Shown piece after piece: positions 1 through 8,700 of a DNA stretch of 64,000 nucleotides. The translations under genes were made by a program, and so were the position numbers. The notes beneath the pieces are model-generated. The model ran no database searches. It was not told where the DNA came from and saw only the letters and a program-made list of their open reading frames with translations. The stretch lies in NCBI RefSeq assembly GCF_030505195.1, contig NZ_CP129672.1, positions 2,638,501 to 2,702,500 on the forward strand, in the 5' to 3' direction. The DNA is from Comamonas testosteroni. Lineage in GTDB: Bacteria > Pseudomonadota > Gammaproteobacteria > Burkholderiales > Burkholderiaceae_C. The stretch's first letter is position 1. Each line of letters starts with the position of its first letter.

Positions 1-235
1 CCAGCACCTGGTCATGCGACTGCAGCATCTGCCGCGCAGACTCCAGCAGCGTGCGTCCGGCCGGAGTGGGAAAGACCGGGCTGGCCCGCATCAGCAGCTG
101 CACGCCTGCTTCGCCCTCAAGCTTTTTGATATGGGCCGTGACATTGGATTGCACGGTGTGCAGCCGCTGGGCTGCGGCACCAAAGCTGCCGCTTTCGCAG
201 ACGGCTTCGAACATGCGCAGGGATTTGAGTTGCAT
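1..235 (-). CDS. LysR-family regulator, N-terminal part only
   Basis: Only the first 78 or so residues are in the window; the gene runs off the left edge. They read as a LysR winged helix-turn-helix: MQLKSLRMFEAVCESGSFGA, then an AAQRLHTVQSNVTAHIKKLE-type recognition helix and a TPAGRTLLESA segment. The start at the cat ending at 235 puts the DNA-binding domain at the usual distance from the N-terminus. It diverges from the MFS transporter gene with about 55 bp between, the usual arrangement of a LysR protein with its target. The ligand cannot be told because the effector domain is missing. Confidence 0.85.
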   Translation of the reverse strand, partial: MQLKSLRMFEAVCESGSFGAAAQRLHTVQSNVTAHIKKLEGEAGVQLLMRASPVFPTPAGRTLLESARQMLQSHDQVL

Positions 236-248
236 AGGCGGCTCCAAT

Positions 249-263
249 ATCTTGAATTGAGAT
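249..263. promoter_or_regulatory. Candidate LysR-type operator between divergent genes
   Basis: ATCTTGAATTGAGAT has ATCT/AGAT arms and contains a T-N11-A core. It sits in the short gap between the LysR gene and the MFS gene, where an autoregulatory site would be expected. The match is short and could be chance. Confidence 0.35.
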
Positions 264-290
264 GCAAGTCATCATTTTGAATCATTGGAC

Positions 291-1523
291 ATGATTGCGT
301 CGCAGCGTTTAGGCTTGATGCCAATTTCCCCCGGAATCCGAGCTGTGATCGAGCGCAAAGAACTTCCCCTGCTGTTGACCGGCTTCATGGCCACCCTGAG
401 CGGCGTCGGCCTGGCGCGTTTTGCCTATACGGCGCTGATGCCGCAGATGGTGCATGCGGGCTGGTTCAGCGGCGAGCAGGTGGCTTATCTGGGCGCAGCC
501 AATCTGCTCGGTTATCTGATCGGGGCGCTGGTCGCCGCGCCGCTGGCCGAGCGCTGGGGCGCGCTGCGCGTGCTGGTGATCTGCTGGGTGGCCGTGATGC
601 TGAGCTTTGCCGGCTGCAGCCTGCCCCAGCCCATGGGCTTGTTCTTTGTCTGGCGGCTGATCTCGGGCATTGCCGGGGCCGCGCTGATGGTGCTGGGCCC
701 GTCGGTGGCCATGGCTGCAGCCGCGCCGCAGCGCCGTGCTGCGTTGGGTCCGCTGATGTTCTGCGGCATTGGCGTGGGTGCCTTGCTGGCCGCCACCCTG
801 GTGCCCATGTTTGCGCGCAGCAGCCTGAGCGCCGTCTGGTGGGCATTGACGGCGCTATGTGCGCTGGCGCTTTACAGCGGCTGGCATGCTGCGCGCCAGA
901 TCCCGCTGCATGCGCCGGTGGCGGTCCAGCCCACGGCGGTCGCAGCTTCCTGCACAACGCCGTGGAGCCTGGCGGTGATTCTGGTGCTGACTGCCTATGC
1001 CTGCGACGCCTTCGGCTTTGTGCCGCACACCGTGTTCTGGGTGGACTATCTGGATCGGGAGCTGCAGTTGGGCGGCGCCTATGCATCGACGCAATGGGCC
1101 TTCTTCGGGCTTGGCGCGATGGTCGGGCCGCTGTGTGCGGCCTACTGCGCTACGCGCTGGGGCTGGTGGGGTACGACCACGGGCGCCTACGCCCTCAAGG
1201 CCGTGGCCATCGGCCTGCCGCTGGTCTGGGCCGGTTTCGGCGGCCATGCGCTGTCGGGCTTTGTGGTGGGAGCGCTGTCACCGGGCATGGCGGCCATTAC
1301 CTCGGGCTATCTGATGCAGCTCATTGGACCCGGCCAGCACAAGAAAATGTGGGGCTATGCCACGGCTGCATTTGCGCTGTTGCAGGCCAGCTCCGGCTAT
1401 CTGATGGCATTTGTCTACGTCAGTACCGGCAGCTATCGCCAGCTGTTCGTGCTGGGCTGCGCGGCGCTGGGCCTGGGCGCGCTGCTGGTGGCCTCTAGCC
1501 GCCTGGCCCGCACCGCGCAATGA
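291..1523 (+). CDS. YbfB/YjiJ-family MFS transporter
   Basis: A 410-residue, strongly hydrophobic protein with about 12 membrane segments. The N-terminal block LLLTGFMATLSGVGLARFAY followed by LMPQMV is typical of the YbfB/YjiJ branch of the major facilitator superfamily, whose substrates are mostly unknown. It acts in the inner membrane. ATG 291 is used; TTG 285 and ATG 318 (with a weak AGG upstream) are alternatives, and the true start is uncertain because no strong ribosome site is visible. The divergent LysR gene probably controls it. The next gene, a nitronate monooxygenase homologue, follows 33 bp downstream on the same strand and may be co-transcribed. Confidence 0.8.
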   Translation: MIASQRLGLMPISPGIRAVIERKELPLLLTGFMATLSGVGLARFAYTALMPQMVHAGWFSGEQVAYLGAANLLGYLIGALVAAPLAERWGALRVLVICWVAVMLSFAGCSLPQPMGLFFVWRLISGIAGAALMVLGPSVAMAAAAPQRRAALGPLMFCGIGVGALLAATLVPMFARSSLSAVWWALTALCALALYSGWHAARQIPLHAPVAVQPTAVAASCTTPWSLAVILVLTAYACDAFGFVPHTVFWVDYLDRELQLGGAYASTQWAFFGLGAMVGPLCAAYCATRWGWWGTTTGAYALKAVAIGLPLVWAGFGGHALSGFVVGALSPGMAAITSGYLMQLIGPGQHKKMWGYATAAFALLQASSGYLMAFVYVSTGSYRQLFVLGCAALGLGALLVASSRLARTAQ

Positions 1524-1556
1524 TCAGGATCGAGATGTGAAACCGGGAGACGCGCG

Positions 1557-2624
1557 ATGAGCAAACTACCTTCATGGATGACAGGACTGGGCCTGCAGCA
1601 TCCCATCATTCAGGCCCCGATGGCCGGGACCTCGACCCCGCAGCTGGCGGCCGCCGTGAGCAATGCATCGGCCCTGGGCTCGGTGGGCATAGGTGCCTAT
1701 GGCCTTGAGCAGGCGCGCCAGCACATCGAGCAGACGCGCGCGCTGACCGAGCGGCCCTTCAACGTCAACCTCTTCTGTCACCGTGCGCCAGCAGCAGATG
1801 CAGAGCGTGAAGCACAGTGGCTGCGCTATCTGGCGCCGGAGTTCGAGCGCTACGGCGCGTGCGCGCCGCCCGCCCTGCGCTGCATCTACGAGTCCGCGCT
1901 GGGCAATGCGCGATTGCAGGCCATGCTGCTGGAGCTGCGTCCCGCCGTGGTGAGCTTTCATTTCGGCCTGCCTGAGCAGGGCTTTGTCGATGCCTTGCGC
2001 GCCGCCGGCATCACCACGCTGGCCTGTGCCACCAGTCTCGACGAGGCGCGCCAGATCGAGCAGGCCGGGGTGGATGTGATCGTGGCCCAGGGCATGGAGG
2101 CGGGCGGCCATCGCGGCGCTTTCGTGCCAGAGCAGGACACTCTGATGGGAACCATGGCGCTGGTGCGACTGCTGGCGCGCGAGTCCCGCCTGCCCGTGGT
2201 CGCCGCTGGCGGCATCATGGACGGTGCAGGCATCGCTGCCGCTTTGCAGCTGGGAGCCTGTGCCGTGCAGATGGGCACGGCCTTCATCCTCTGCCCTGAA
2301 TCCGCAGCCAGCCAGGCCTACCGCGCCGAGCTGCAAAGCGACAGCGCGCAGCACACGGCCATCACCGCCGCCATTTCCGGACGCCCTGCGCGCGGCATGT
2401 TCAACCGTCTGCACCAGCTGGGACGAGACTATGCGGGTGCACTGCCCGCCTACCCCATGGTGTATGACGCGGGCAAGGCGCTGCACCAGGCCGCCAGCGC
2501 GCAGGGCAGCAGCGACTATGCCGCGCACTGGGCCGGCCAGGGCGCACCGCTGGCACGCGCCCTGCCTGCCGCCGAGCTCGTGCGTACGCTGGCGCAGGAG
2601 CTGGAGCAGGCGACCTCGGCCTAG
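1557..2624 (+). CDS. Nitronate monooxygenase-family flavoprotein
   Basis: A 355-residue FMN-dependent TIM-barrel enzyme of the 2-nitropropane dioxygenase/nitronate monooxygenase family. Visible signatures are [15 protein letters not shown] near the N-terminus, the FNVNLF strand, MEAGGHRG in the middle, [10 protein letters not shown] for phosphate binding, and [10 protein letters not shown]. Class I members oxidise alkyl nitronates such as propionate 3-nitronate, but many relatives are uncharacterised NAD(P)H-dependent flavin oxidoreductases, so the substrate is open. GGGAG about 10 bp upstream supports the start. It probably shares a transcript with the MFS gene and ends tail-to-tail with a CoA-transferase gene. 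Confidence 0.85.
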   Translation: MSKLPSWMTGLGLQHPIIQAPMAGTSTPQLAAAVSNASALGSVGIGAYGLEQARQHIEQTRALTERPFNVNLFCHRAPAADAEREAQWLRYLAPEFERYGACAPPALRCIYESALGNARLQAMLLELRPAVVSFHFGLPEQGFVDALRAAGITTLACATSLDEARQIEQAGVDVIVAQGMEAGGHRGAFVPEQDTLMGTMALVRLLARESRLPVVAAGGIMDGAGIAAALQLGACAVQMGTAFILCPESAASQAYRAELQSDSAQHTAITAAISGRPARGMFNRLHQLGRDYAGALPAYPMVYDAGKALHQAASAQGSSDYAAHWAGQGAPLARALPAAELVRTLAQELEQATSA

Positions 2625-2675
2625 CCCGTATCAGGCGCGGTCCACCCAAACAAGGCATGGAGCGGTCTTGCGAGG

Positions 2676-4004
2676 CTAGAGCACCTGTTTGTCGCGCAGC
2701 GCCTGCAGTTGTGCAGCGTCGAGCTGCAGTCTTTCACGCAACACCTCCTCGGTGTGCTGGCCCAGGGCTGGAGGCGCATAGCGCAGTGTGGCTGGAGTGT
2801 CGGACAGGCGCAAAGGGCTGGCCGTGGTGACCACCTGGTTGATGCACTCGCCCTGCGGCAGCTGGCCATCCGGGTAGCGCTGCTGCGTGATGCGCAGGCC
2901 ACGTGCCTGCACCTGGGGGTCTTCAAAGGCCTGATGGATGTTGTTGATGGGGCCGCAGGGCACGGCGCGGGCTTCCAGCAGCGCGATCCAGTCGGCCGTG
3001 CTGCGGCTGACGGTCAGCTCGGACATCATGTCCACCATCTCCACTCGGTGAATGACCCGGCCCGCGTTCGTGGTGAAGCGCGCGTCCTGGTGCCAGGCCA
3101 CGCCGGCTGCTTCGCAAAAGCGTGCGAACTGGCCGTCGTTGCCTATCGCCAGCAGCATATTGCCGTCGGCTGTGGGAAAGTCCTGATAAGGCACCACGCT
3201 GGGGTGGGTGTTGCCCTGGCGGCCCGGAATGCTGCCGGTGTTCAGGAAACCTGTGCCTTGGTTGGCCAGCACTGCCATGGCCACGTCCAGCAGCGCCATA
3301 TCGATATGCTGGCCCCGGCCCGTGTGGTGTCGTGCTTCCAGCGCGCTCAGAATGGCGCTGGTGGCATACATGCCGGTGAACAGATCGATCACGGCCACAC
3401 CCACGCGCAAGGGGCCGCTGCCGGGCTCGCTGTCCGCGCGCCCGGTGATGCTCATCAGACCGCTCATGGCCTGGATCAGCAGGTCGTAACCTGCGCGCGG
3501 CGCATAGGGCCCGGTATGGCCGAAGCCGGTGACGGAGCAGTAGATCAAACGGGGATTGAGGGCCGCAAGGCTGGCGTAGTCCAGGCCGTAGCGCTGCAGG
3601 CCGCCGGTCTTGAAGTTCTCCACCACGATGTCGCTGTCCCTGGCCAGCTCGCGGATGATGGCCTGGCCTTGCGGGGTTGCCATGTCGACCGTGACCGAGC
3701 GCTTGTTGCGGTTGCAGGCCGCGAAGTAGCAGGCATGTGCGGAGGCATCGCCCTGTGCATCGGCAAAAAAGGGCGGGCCCCAGTGGCGGGTGTCATCGCC
3801 TTCGCCGGGCTTTTCGATCTTGATCACGTCGGCGCCCATATCGGCCAGATTCTGCGTGCACCAGGGGCCGGCGAGCACGCGGGAGAGGTCCAGTACGCGC
3901 AGATGGCTCAGGGCACCTGTGCGGGCAGTGTCAGAAGAGGCAGGGGAAGCAGCAGTCATGGAGGCGGAAGGAGGGTTCAGGTCCGAAAAGAGGCTAGCAG
4001 ACAT
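2676..4004 (-). CDS. Class III (CaiB/BaiF) CoA-transferase
   Basis: About 440 residues. The family core begins with LRVLDLSRVLAGPWCTQNLA and continues with GADVIKIEKPGEGDDTR, RNKRSVTVD, VVENFKTG and GYDLLIQAMSGLMSITG. Such enzymes move CoA between carboxylic acids through a covalent aspartyl-CoA intermediate. Sequence style is close to succinyl-CoA:glutarate and related dicarboxylate transferases, which is inference only. The start is uncertain: ATG codons at 4037, 4004 and 3959 all precede the conserved core and none has a clear ribosome site. It is divergent from the LysR gene at 4117, the likely regulator. Confidence 0.85.
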   Translation of the reverse strand: MSASLFSDLNPPSASMTAASPASSDTARTGALSHLRVLDLSRVLAGPWCTQNLADMGADVIKIEKPGEGDDTRHWGPPFFADAQGDASAHACYFAACNRNKRSVTVDMATPQGQAIIRELARDSDIVVENFKTGGLQRYGLDYASLAALNPRLIYCSVTGFGHTGPYAPRAGYDLLIQAMSGLMSITGRADSEPGSGPLRVGVAVIDLFTGMYATSAILSALEARHHTGRGQHIDMALLDVAMAVLANQGTGFLNTGSIPGRQGNTHPSVVPYQDFPTADGNMLLAIGNDGQFARFCEAAGVAWHQDARFTTNAGRVIHRVEMVDMMSELTVSRSTADWIALLEARAVPCGPINNIHQAFEDPQVQARGLRITQQRYPDGQLPQGECINQVVTTASPLRLSDTPATLRYAPPALGQHTEEVLRERLQLDAAQLQALRDKQVL

Positions 4005-4092
4005 CGTAGGCAAGCCCGGCCGCTGCGTGTTTCGCATTTGTGGAAGCCGGGTTTATCCGGGCCGACCACGCCAATCCGCGACAGCCGATCAC

Positions 4093-4117
4093 TGGCTGCA
4101 TTCATACAATGCAGCCA
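4093..4117. promoter_or_regulatory. Perfect inverted repeat at the LysR start codon
   Basis: TGGCTGCATT and AATGCAGCCA are exact reverse complements, 10 bp each, separated by catac. The right arm ends on the A of the LysR start codon at 4117. The ATT-N5-AAT centre suits a LysR-type site. Binding here would block the regulator's own translation start region and the divergent CoA-transferase promoter. Confidence 0.6.
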
Positions 4118-5040
4118 TGTCCATGCACTTTGACCTCGTAGACCTGCGCCTGATGACCCATATCGCGGAGGCCAACAGCATGACTCGTGGTGCCGAACTC
4201 TCGTGCATTTCATTGCCGGCCGCCAGCACGCGCATCAAGAATCTGGAAGACAGCATCGGCACCAAGCTGCTCTACCGCACCAGTCAGGGCGTGACGCTGA
4301 CGCCGCCCGGCCAGGCGTTTGTGACCCATGCGCGCATGGTGCTCAGCCAGATCGAGCACCTGCGCGGTGACATGCAGGAGTATGTGCGTGGCATCAAGGG
4401 CCATCTGCGCGTGTATGCCAACACCACTTCGCTGAGCGAATTCCTGCCGCCGGTATTGCGCGAGTTTCTGGGTCGCAATCCGGATGTGAATGTGGATCTG
4501 CGCGAGCGTCTGTCCCACGACATCGTGCGCGCCGTGACCGAAGGGCAGACCGACATCGGCATCGTGGCCGGTCTGGTGCGCACCGAGAACCTGGAAACCC
4601 TGCCCTATCGAAAGGACAGGCTGGTGTTGGTGGTGCCCAAGGGGCATGCGCTGGATGGGGTGATGCAGCTGGCGTTCTCCGACACGCTGGATCTGGACTA
4701 TGTGGGCCTGCACGAGTCCAGCGCCATCCATGCTTTTCTGCGTCAGGCCTCGGACCATCTGCACAAGCCCATCAAGCAGCGCATCCAGGTCGGCAACTTC
4801 GAGACGGCTTGCCGCATGATCGAGTCCGGCGTGGGCGTGGGCGTGCTGCCGGAGTCGGCGGCCAGCCGCCATGCGGCAGTCATGAACATCGCCATCGTGC
4901 CGCTGTCGGATGCCTGGTCGGTTCGCGATATGCAGATCTGCATGCGCAGCCTGGATGCGCTGCCCAGTTTTGCCAAGGAGCTGGTGCAGCTGCTGGTGAT
5001 GGATGCTGCGGGAACGTCCGATACCGGCGAGCTGCTCTAG
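4117..5040 (+). CDS. LysR-family transcriptional regulator
   Basis: A 307-residue LysR protein. The N-terminal helix-turn-helix includes SMTRGAELSCISLPAASTRI and KNLEDSIGTKLLYRTSQGVT, and a substrate-binding domain follows to the C-terminus. ATG 4117 gives MSMHFDL; ATG 4123 is possible. Neither has a clear Shine-Dalgarno site because a perfect inverted repeat occupies the region. The gene diverges from a class III CoA-transferase gene, so it probably senses the acid or CoA ester handled by that enzyme. Confidence 0.85.
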   Translation: MSMHFDLVDLRLMTHIAEANSMTRGAELSCISLPAASTRIKNLEDSIGTKLLYRTSQGVTLTPPGQAFVTHARMVLSQIEHLRGDMQEYVRGIKGHLRVYANTTSLSEFLPPVLREFLGRNPDVNVDLRERLSHDIVRAVTEGQTDIGIVAGLVRTENLETLPYRKDRLVLVVPKGHALDGVMQLAFSDTLDLDYVGLHESSAIHAFLRQASDHLHKPIKQRIQVGNFETACRMIESGVGVGVLPESAASRHAAVMNIAIVPLSDAWSVRDMQICMRSLDALPSFAKELVQLLVMDAAGTSDTGELL

Positions 5041-5140
5041 GAGCGTCAACACTTTCTAAAACGAGAGCGCACTGCGCCCGTAAAGTGGAGGTTTCAAGGT
5101 GATTTAAGTCTAAAACCGTGGTTTCACGGGCGATGACTGC

Positions 5141-5584
5141 TCACTTTTCGAGTGTGGTTGGGGCCTTCCAGTACTTGAACGTGCCCTGGGCGGTAGCCAC
5201 CAGCGTGCCTTGTGCGTCGGTGATCCTGGCGGCGCAGCTGCACAGGCTGCGGCTGGCTTGCACGACCCAGCCTTCGGCCAGCAAGCCACCGCGACCGGGA
5301 CGGTGAAAACGGCTGCTCATCTCCACCGTCACGGCGGTCTGCGATGGCGCCTGGGGCAGCGCGCTGGCGGCGCGCGACATCACCGAATCCAGCAGGCTCA
5401 TCAGCACGCCGCCATGGGCGGCAGGCAGCTGGTTGAGCAGCTCCTCGGGCAACTCGGGCAGTCGTATCTGCACCATGCCGGGGGGCGCATCGGCCACCTG
5501 GCAAGCGCCCAGCAGGCGCATGAAAGCGCTGCGCTCATGGGCGGATGCTGCGGGCATTGTGGTCGAAGGGGTGAGGACGCTCAT
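5141..5584 (-). CDS. PaaI-like hotdog thioesterase
   Basis: A 147-residue single hotdog-fold protein with HGGVLMSLLDSVMSRAA, the PaaI/YigI-type block HGG-x-hydrophobic, followed by TAVTVEMSSRFHRPGRGG and ATAQGTFKYW at the end. Such enzymes hydrolyse acyl-CoA thioesters and recycle CoA from dead-end intermediates. Its ATG overlaps the stop of the upstream acyl-CoA dehydrogenase gene by four bases (TCAT at 5581-5584 on the plus strand), so the two are translationally coupled. It is the last gene of the minus-strand CoA run. Confidence 0.8.
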   Translation of the reverse strand: MSVLTPSTTMPAASAHERSAFMRLLGACQVADAPPGMVQIRLPELPEELLNQLPAAHGGVLMSLLDSVMSRAASALPQAPSQTAVTVEMSSRFHRPGRGGLLAEGWVVQASRSLCSCAARITDAQGTLVATAQGTFKYWKAPTTLEK

Positions 5585-6741
5585 GCGTTGGCGCGGGCTT
5601 CGCGAACCATGTTGCGGGCAATGATGATCTGCTGGATCTGCGTCGTGCCCTCGTACAGCCGGAACAGACGCACATCGCGGTAGAAGCGCTCGATGCCGTA
5701 TTCGGACATATAGCCCGACCCGCCCAGGATCTGCACCGCGCGGTCGGCCACGCGGCCGCACATCTCGGTGGCGAACATCTTGGCGCTGGAGGCCTCGGTC
5801 GACACATTGCCGCCGTCGTCACGGCGGCGGGCCGCATCAATCGTCATGCATTCGGCCGCGTACAGCTCCGCCTGGCTGTCGGCCAGCATGGCCTGCACCA
5901 GCTGGAAGTCGCAGATCGGCTGGCCGAACTGCTTGCGCTCCAGCGCGTACTGCAGGGCATCGCGCAGAATGCGTCTGGCGCAGCCCACGGCCACGGCGGC
6001 AATGTGAATGCGGCCTTTTTCAAGCACCTTCATGGCGGTCTTGAAACCCTTGCCTTCCTGCAGGCCGATCAGATTGGCGGCCGGCACCTTGACGTTGTCA
6101 AAGATCACATCGCAGGTGTGGGCGCCGCGTTGGCCCATTTTCTTGTCGTATTTGCCGAAGCTGATGCCCGCAGACCTGGCGTCGACGATGAAGGAGGACA
6201 CACCACCCGCGCCCTTGTCCTCGGGGTTGGTGCGGGCCATCAGCGTGAACATGCCCGCGTGCGGCGCATTGGTGATGAAGCGCTTGGTGCCGTTGACGAT
6301 GTAGTGGTCGCCGTTCTTGACCGCCGTGGTGCGCAGCGATGCCGCGTCAGAGCCGGCTTCGGGCTCGGTCAGCGCGAACGAGGCAATCACCTCGCCAGTG
6401 GCAAGCCTGGGCAGCCACTGGGCCTGTTGTTCGGGCGTGCCATCCATCAAAATGCCTTGTGAGCCAATGCCGACGGTGGTGCCGATGACGGAGCGAAATG
6501 CCGGTGCAGTCTGGCACAGCTCCAGCAGCACGCGGACCTCTTCCTCCATGGTCAGCTCCAGCCCCCCGAAGCGCTCGGGAATGGTCAGCCCGAAGAGGCC
6601 CAGATCGCGCATCTCCTGCACGATGGTGGCGGGGATTTCGTCGGTATCGGCCACTTCGTTTTCGGCAGGCACCAGACGCTCACGGACAAAGCGGCGCACG
6701 CTGTCGAGCAGGGCTTCAAGGGTTTCGGGGTCGCGAATCAT
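5581..6741 (-). CDS. Acyl-CoA dehydrogenase
   Basis: A 386-residue flavoprotein of normal family length. FAD and substrate motifs are clear: SFALTEPEAGSDAASL at about 121-136, FITNA, and GGSGYMSEYGIER near 341. The catalytic base is the usual Glu in LYEGTTQIQ, about residue 364. It would introduce an alpha-beta double bond into an acyl-CoA and pass electrons to ETF. It is coupled to a thioesterase downstream and lies 185 bp after a thiolase homologue whose 3' end carries a dispersed repeat. The chain-length or branching preference cannot be read from sequence alone. Confidence 0.9.
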   Translation of the reverse strand: MIRDPETLEALLDSVRRFVRERLVPAENEVADTDEIPATIVQEMRDLGLFGLTIPERFGGLELTMEEEVRVLLELCQTAPAFRSVIGTTVGIGSQGILMDGTPEQQAQWLPRLATGEVIASFALTEPEAGSDAASLRTTAVKNGDHYIVNGTKRFITNAPHAGMFTLMARTNPEDKGAGGVSSFIVDARSAGISFGKYDKKMGQRGAHTCDVIFDNVKVPAANLIGLQEGKGFKTAMKVLEKGRIHIAAVAVGCARRILRDALQYALERKQFGQPICDFQLVQAMLADSQAELYAAECMTIDAARRRDDGGNVSTEASSAKMFATEMCGRVADRAVQILGGSGYMSEYGIERFYRDVRLFRLYEGTTQIQQIIIARNMVREARANA

Positions 6742-6811
6742 TGGCGTGATTTCCTTGTCAGTTATTCAGGGGGTGAAGCATCGCCTATGGCAAACGCAGG
6801 TGGCGCAGTTC

Positions 6812-6936
6812 AGGCCAGAGGCAGCGAGCAAGGGCCTTGGCGGCCCCGCCGCCCCGCGGCGAGGCTGTCGTCCCCCTCCGGCGAAGCGAGAGAGGACGCC
6901 CGGTCAGGGGGAAGGCGCGAAGCGACTCAGGGGGTG
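6812..6936 (-). repeat. 3'-end repeat, copy A (overlaps thiolase stop codon)
   Basis: On the minus strand this copy begins CACCCCCTGAGTCGCTTCGC and continues with CCTTCCCCCTGAC, a CTCTCTCGCTTCGCC segment, GGAGGGGGACGAC, and a GC-rich tail ending near TGCTCGCTGCCTCTGGCC. The TGA in CCCCCTGAG is the stop codon of the thiolase homologue (6927-6929). Orientation is the same, relative to the gene it follows, as in every other copy in the window. Confidence 0.8.
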
Positions 6937-8135
6937 AAGTTCCCCAGAACCGCCGTGGCCTGGCTGGACAGCGTGCCGCCATTGCCATGGACCACGGCCG
7001 TGCGGTGGCGTGCCAGTTGCCGCTGGCCGGCCTGACCGCGAAGCTGGCGCACGGCCTCGATCAGCAGGAACACGCCATACATGCCCGGGTGGACGCAGGA
7101 CAGACCGCCGCCATTGGTGTTCACGGCCAGGCGGCCGCCGGGGGCGATGGCACCGCCTTGCACAAAGGAGCCGCCCTCGCCTTTGCGGCAAAAGCCCAGG
7201 TCTTCCAGGAACAAGAGGGTGTTTATCGTGAAGGCGTCGTACAGCTGGGCCATGTCCATGTCGGCTGGCGTCAGCCCCGCCATGGCAAAGGCCTGCCGGC
7301 CGGATTGGGTGGCCGAGGTCACGGTCAGATCGGGCATGCAGGAGATCTGGCGGTTCCAGCAGGCCGTGGCACTGCCCAGGATGTAGACGGGGGGCTGTGG
7401 CAAATCCTTGGCTCGGTCCGCGCGGGTGAGCACGATGGCACCGGCACCGTCGGTGACCAGACAGCAGTCGCGCACGCCCAGGGGGCTGGAGACCATGCGC
7501 GCCTTCAGCACATCGTCGATGGTGAGCGGGTCGCGCATAAAGGCTTCGGGGTTGAGCTGGGCCCAGGCACGGGCTGCTACTGCCACCTCGGCCAGCTGCT
7601 CGCGCGTGGTGCCGTACTGGTGCATATGGCGCTGGGCGGCCAGCGCATAGGCAGAGGCCGGCAGCAGCGGCTCGTAAGGGTGTTCGTAGGGCTGAGGGTC
7701 CATGGTGCGCCGAGCGGCCACGATGTCCTTGCGGCCCGCGACACCGGAGCGCTGGGCGCTGCCGTAGCAGATCAGCACGGCTTTGCACTGCCCTGCTTCC
7801 AGCGCGCGCATGGCGGGCAGCAAATGGGCCACGAAGCTGCTGCCACCCAGCATGGTGCCGTCGATGTAGGTGGGGTTGATGCCCAGATGTTCGATCACCG
7901 GCATGGCCCACATGCTGGCGGTGACGCTGCAGGTGGCAAGGCCGTCGATGTCCTGCATGGACAGGCCGGCATCGGCCACTGCCGCGTGGGCAGCACGTAC
8001 CAGCAGCGTCATATCGTCCATGCCGGGGGATTCGCCGCAGCCATAGGTGGCAGCGCCGGCAATGGCTACTTTGCCGCGCAGGGCGCGATTCGCGGCTGCG
8101 GCATCCAGGCTGGATGAAGGCAGAGAAGCACTCAT
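6927..8135 (-). CDS. Thiolase-superfamily protein lacking the active-site Cys (SCP2/Ltp2 type)
   Basis: A 402-residue thiolase-fold protein of the sterol-carrier-protein-thiolase branch. It has LVTDGAGAIVLTRA, YDAFTINTLLFLEDLGFC, and NTNGGGLSCVHPGMYG near the C-terminus. At the position where SCP-type thiolases have the nucleophilic Cys (NNCSTGS-like), this protein reads MLGGSSFVAH, with Ser at 99 and 100. Relatives without Cys and paired with a DUF35 protein can be retro-aldolases, such as Ltp2 in steroid side-chain breakdown, rather than thiolases. The DUF35 gene is directly upstream with a four-base overlap. The stop codon lies inside a dispersed repeat. Confidence 0.8.
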   Translation of the reverse strand: MSASLPSSSLDAAAANRALRGKVAIAGAATYGCGESPGMDDMTLLVRAAHAAVADAGLSMQDIDGLATCSVTASMWAMPVIEHLGINPTYIDGTMLGGSSFVAHLLPAMRALEAGQCKAVLICYGSAQRSGVAGRKDIVAARRTMDPQPYEHPYEPLLPASAYALAAQRHMHQYGTTREQLAEVAVAARAWAQLNPEAFMRDPLTIDDVLKARMVSSPLGVRDCCLVTDGAGAIVLTRADRAKDLPQPPVYILGSATACWNRQISCMPDLTVTSATQSGRQAFAMAGLTPADMDMAQLYDAFTINTLLFLEDLGFCRKGEGGSFVQGGAIAPGGRLAVNTNGGGLSCVHPGMYGVFLLIEAVRQLRGQAGQRQLARHRTAVVHGNGGTLSSQATAVLGNFTP

Positions 8136-8521
8136 GCGACCTCTCCTGGTGCATTGACGGCGGGGTGGAATACGACCAGTCCCTTGCCGTTGTGCTGGAT
8201 CGTCTGGGCAGTGACCCGCATGCCGATCTGCACGCGCTCGGGTGCAATGCCTTCGATGCGGCTCATCATGCGCACGTCTTCATCCAGATCGATCAGCGCC
8301 ACGTTGTAGTCACCGCCGGCTTCGGCTTTGCGGGCGATGGTGGTGGTGGAGTAGACCGTACCCTTGCCGCTGGGGCGTACCCAGCGCAGCGGGCTGGCAC
8401 CGCAGTGCGGGCACAGCTCGCGCGGGGTGAACACATGTTGCTGGCAGGCCGTGCATTGCTGGATGGCGAATCGGCCGGCATCCAGTTCGGCCTGGTAGTG
8501 GGTCTGTGCGCTTAAGTGCAT
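8132..8521 (-). CDS. DUF35 OB-fold protein with zinc ribbon
   Basis: A 129-residue protein. The N-terminal half has a rubredoxin-like zinc ribbon with two CxxC pairs (CTACQQHVF and LCPHCGAS), followed by an OB-fold with GKGTVYSTTTIARK and YNVALIDLDEDVRMMSRI. This is the DUF35/Zn-ribbon plus OB family that partners thiolase-like enzymes. The start used is the ATG ending at 8521; a longer open frame upstream lacks family similarity and runs into a repeat-like region. Overlap with the following thiolase-homologue gene (8132-8135) suggests coupled synthesis of a two-subunit complex. Confidence 0.85.
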   Translation of the reverse strand: MHLSAQTHYQAELDAGRFAIQQCTACQQHVFTPRELCPHCGASPLRWVRPSGKGTVYSTTTIARKAEAGGDYNVALIDLDEDVRMMSRIEGIAPERVQIGMRVTAQTIQHNGKGLVVFHPAVNAPGEVA

Positions 8522-8607
8522 GGGTGAGGCTCCGGGTTTCCTTGTTTTGAGGTCAGCATGCCTGCATCGCGCCCCGGTCTCAATTCGTGAATCTGAAACA
8601 CCGTCTT

Positions 8608-8700
8608 CACGGAATATGGCGCCGCTCCGGGAGTGCCGCGAAGCGGGCGAGCGCGCATGGCGCGAAAGCGACAGAAGCGCCTCAGGCATGCTGTTTTCCT
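8608..8700 (-). repeat. 3'-end repeat, diverged copy I
   Basis: Minus-strand sequence GCCTGAGGCGCTTCTGTCGC, then TTTCGCGCC and a CGCTTCGCGG segment, resembles the CCCCCTGAGGCGCTACGCGCC and CTCGCTTCGCGAG parts of the better copies. It lies about 33 bp after the stop of the Bug-protein gene, in the same relative orientation. This is a weaker match than the others. Confidence 0.45.
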
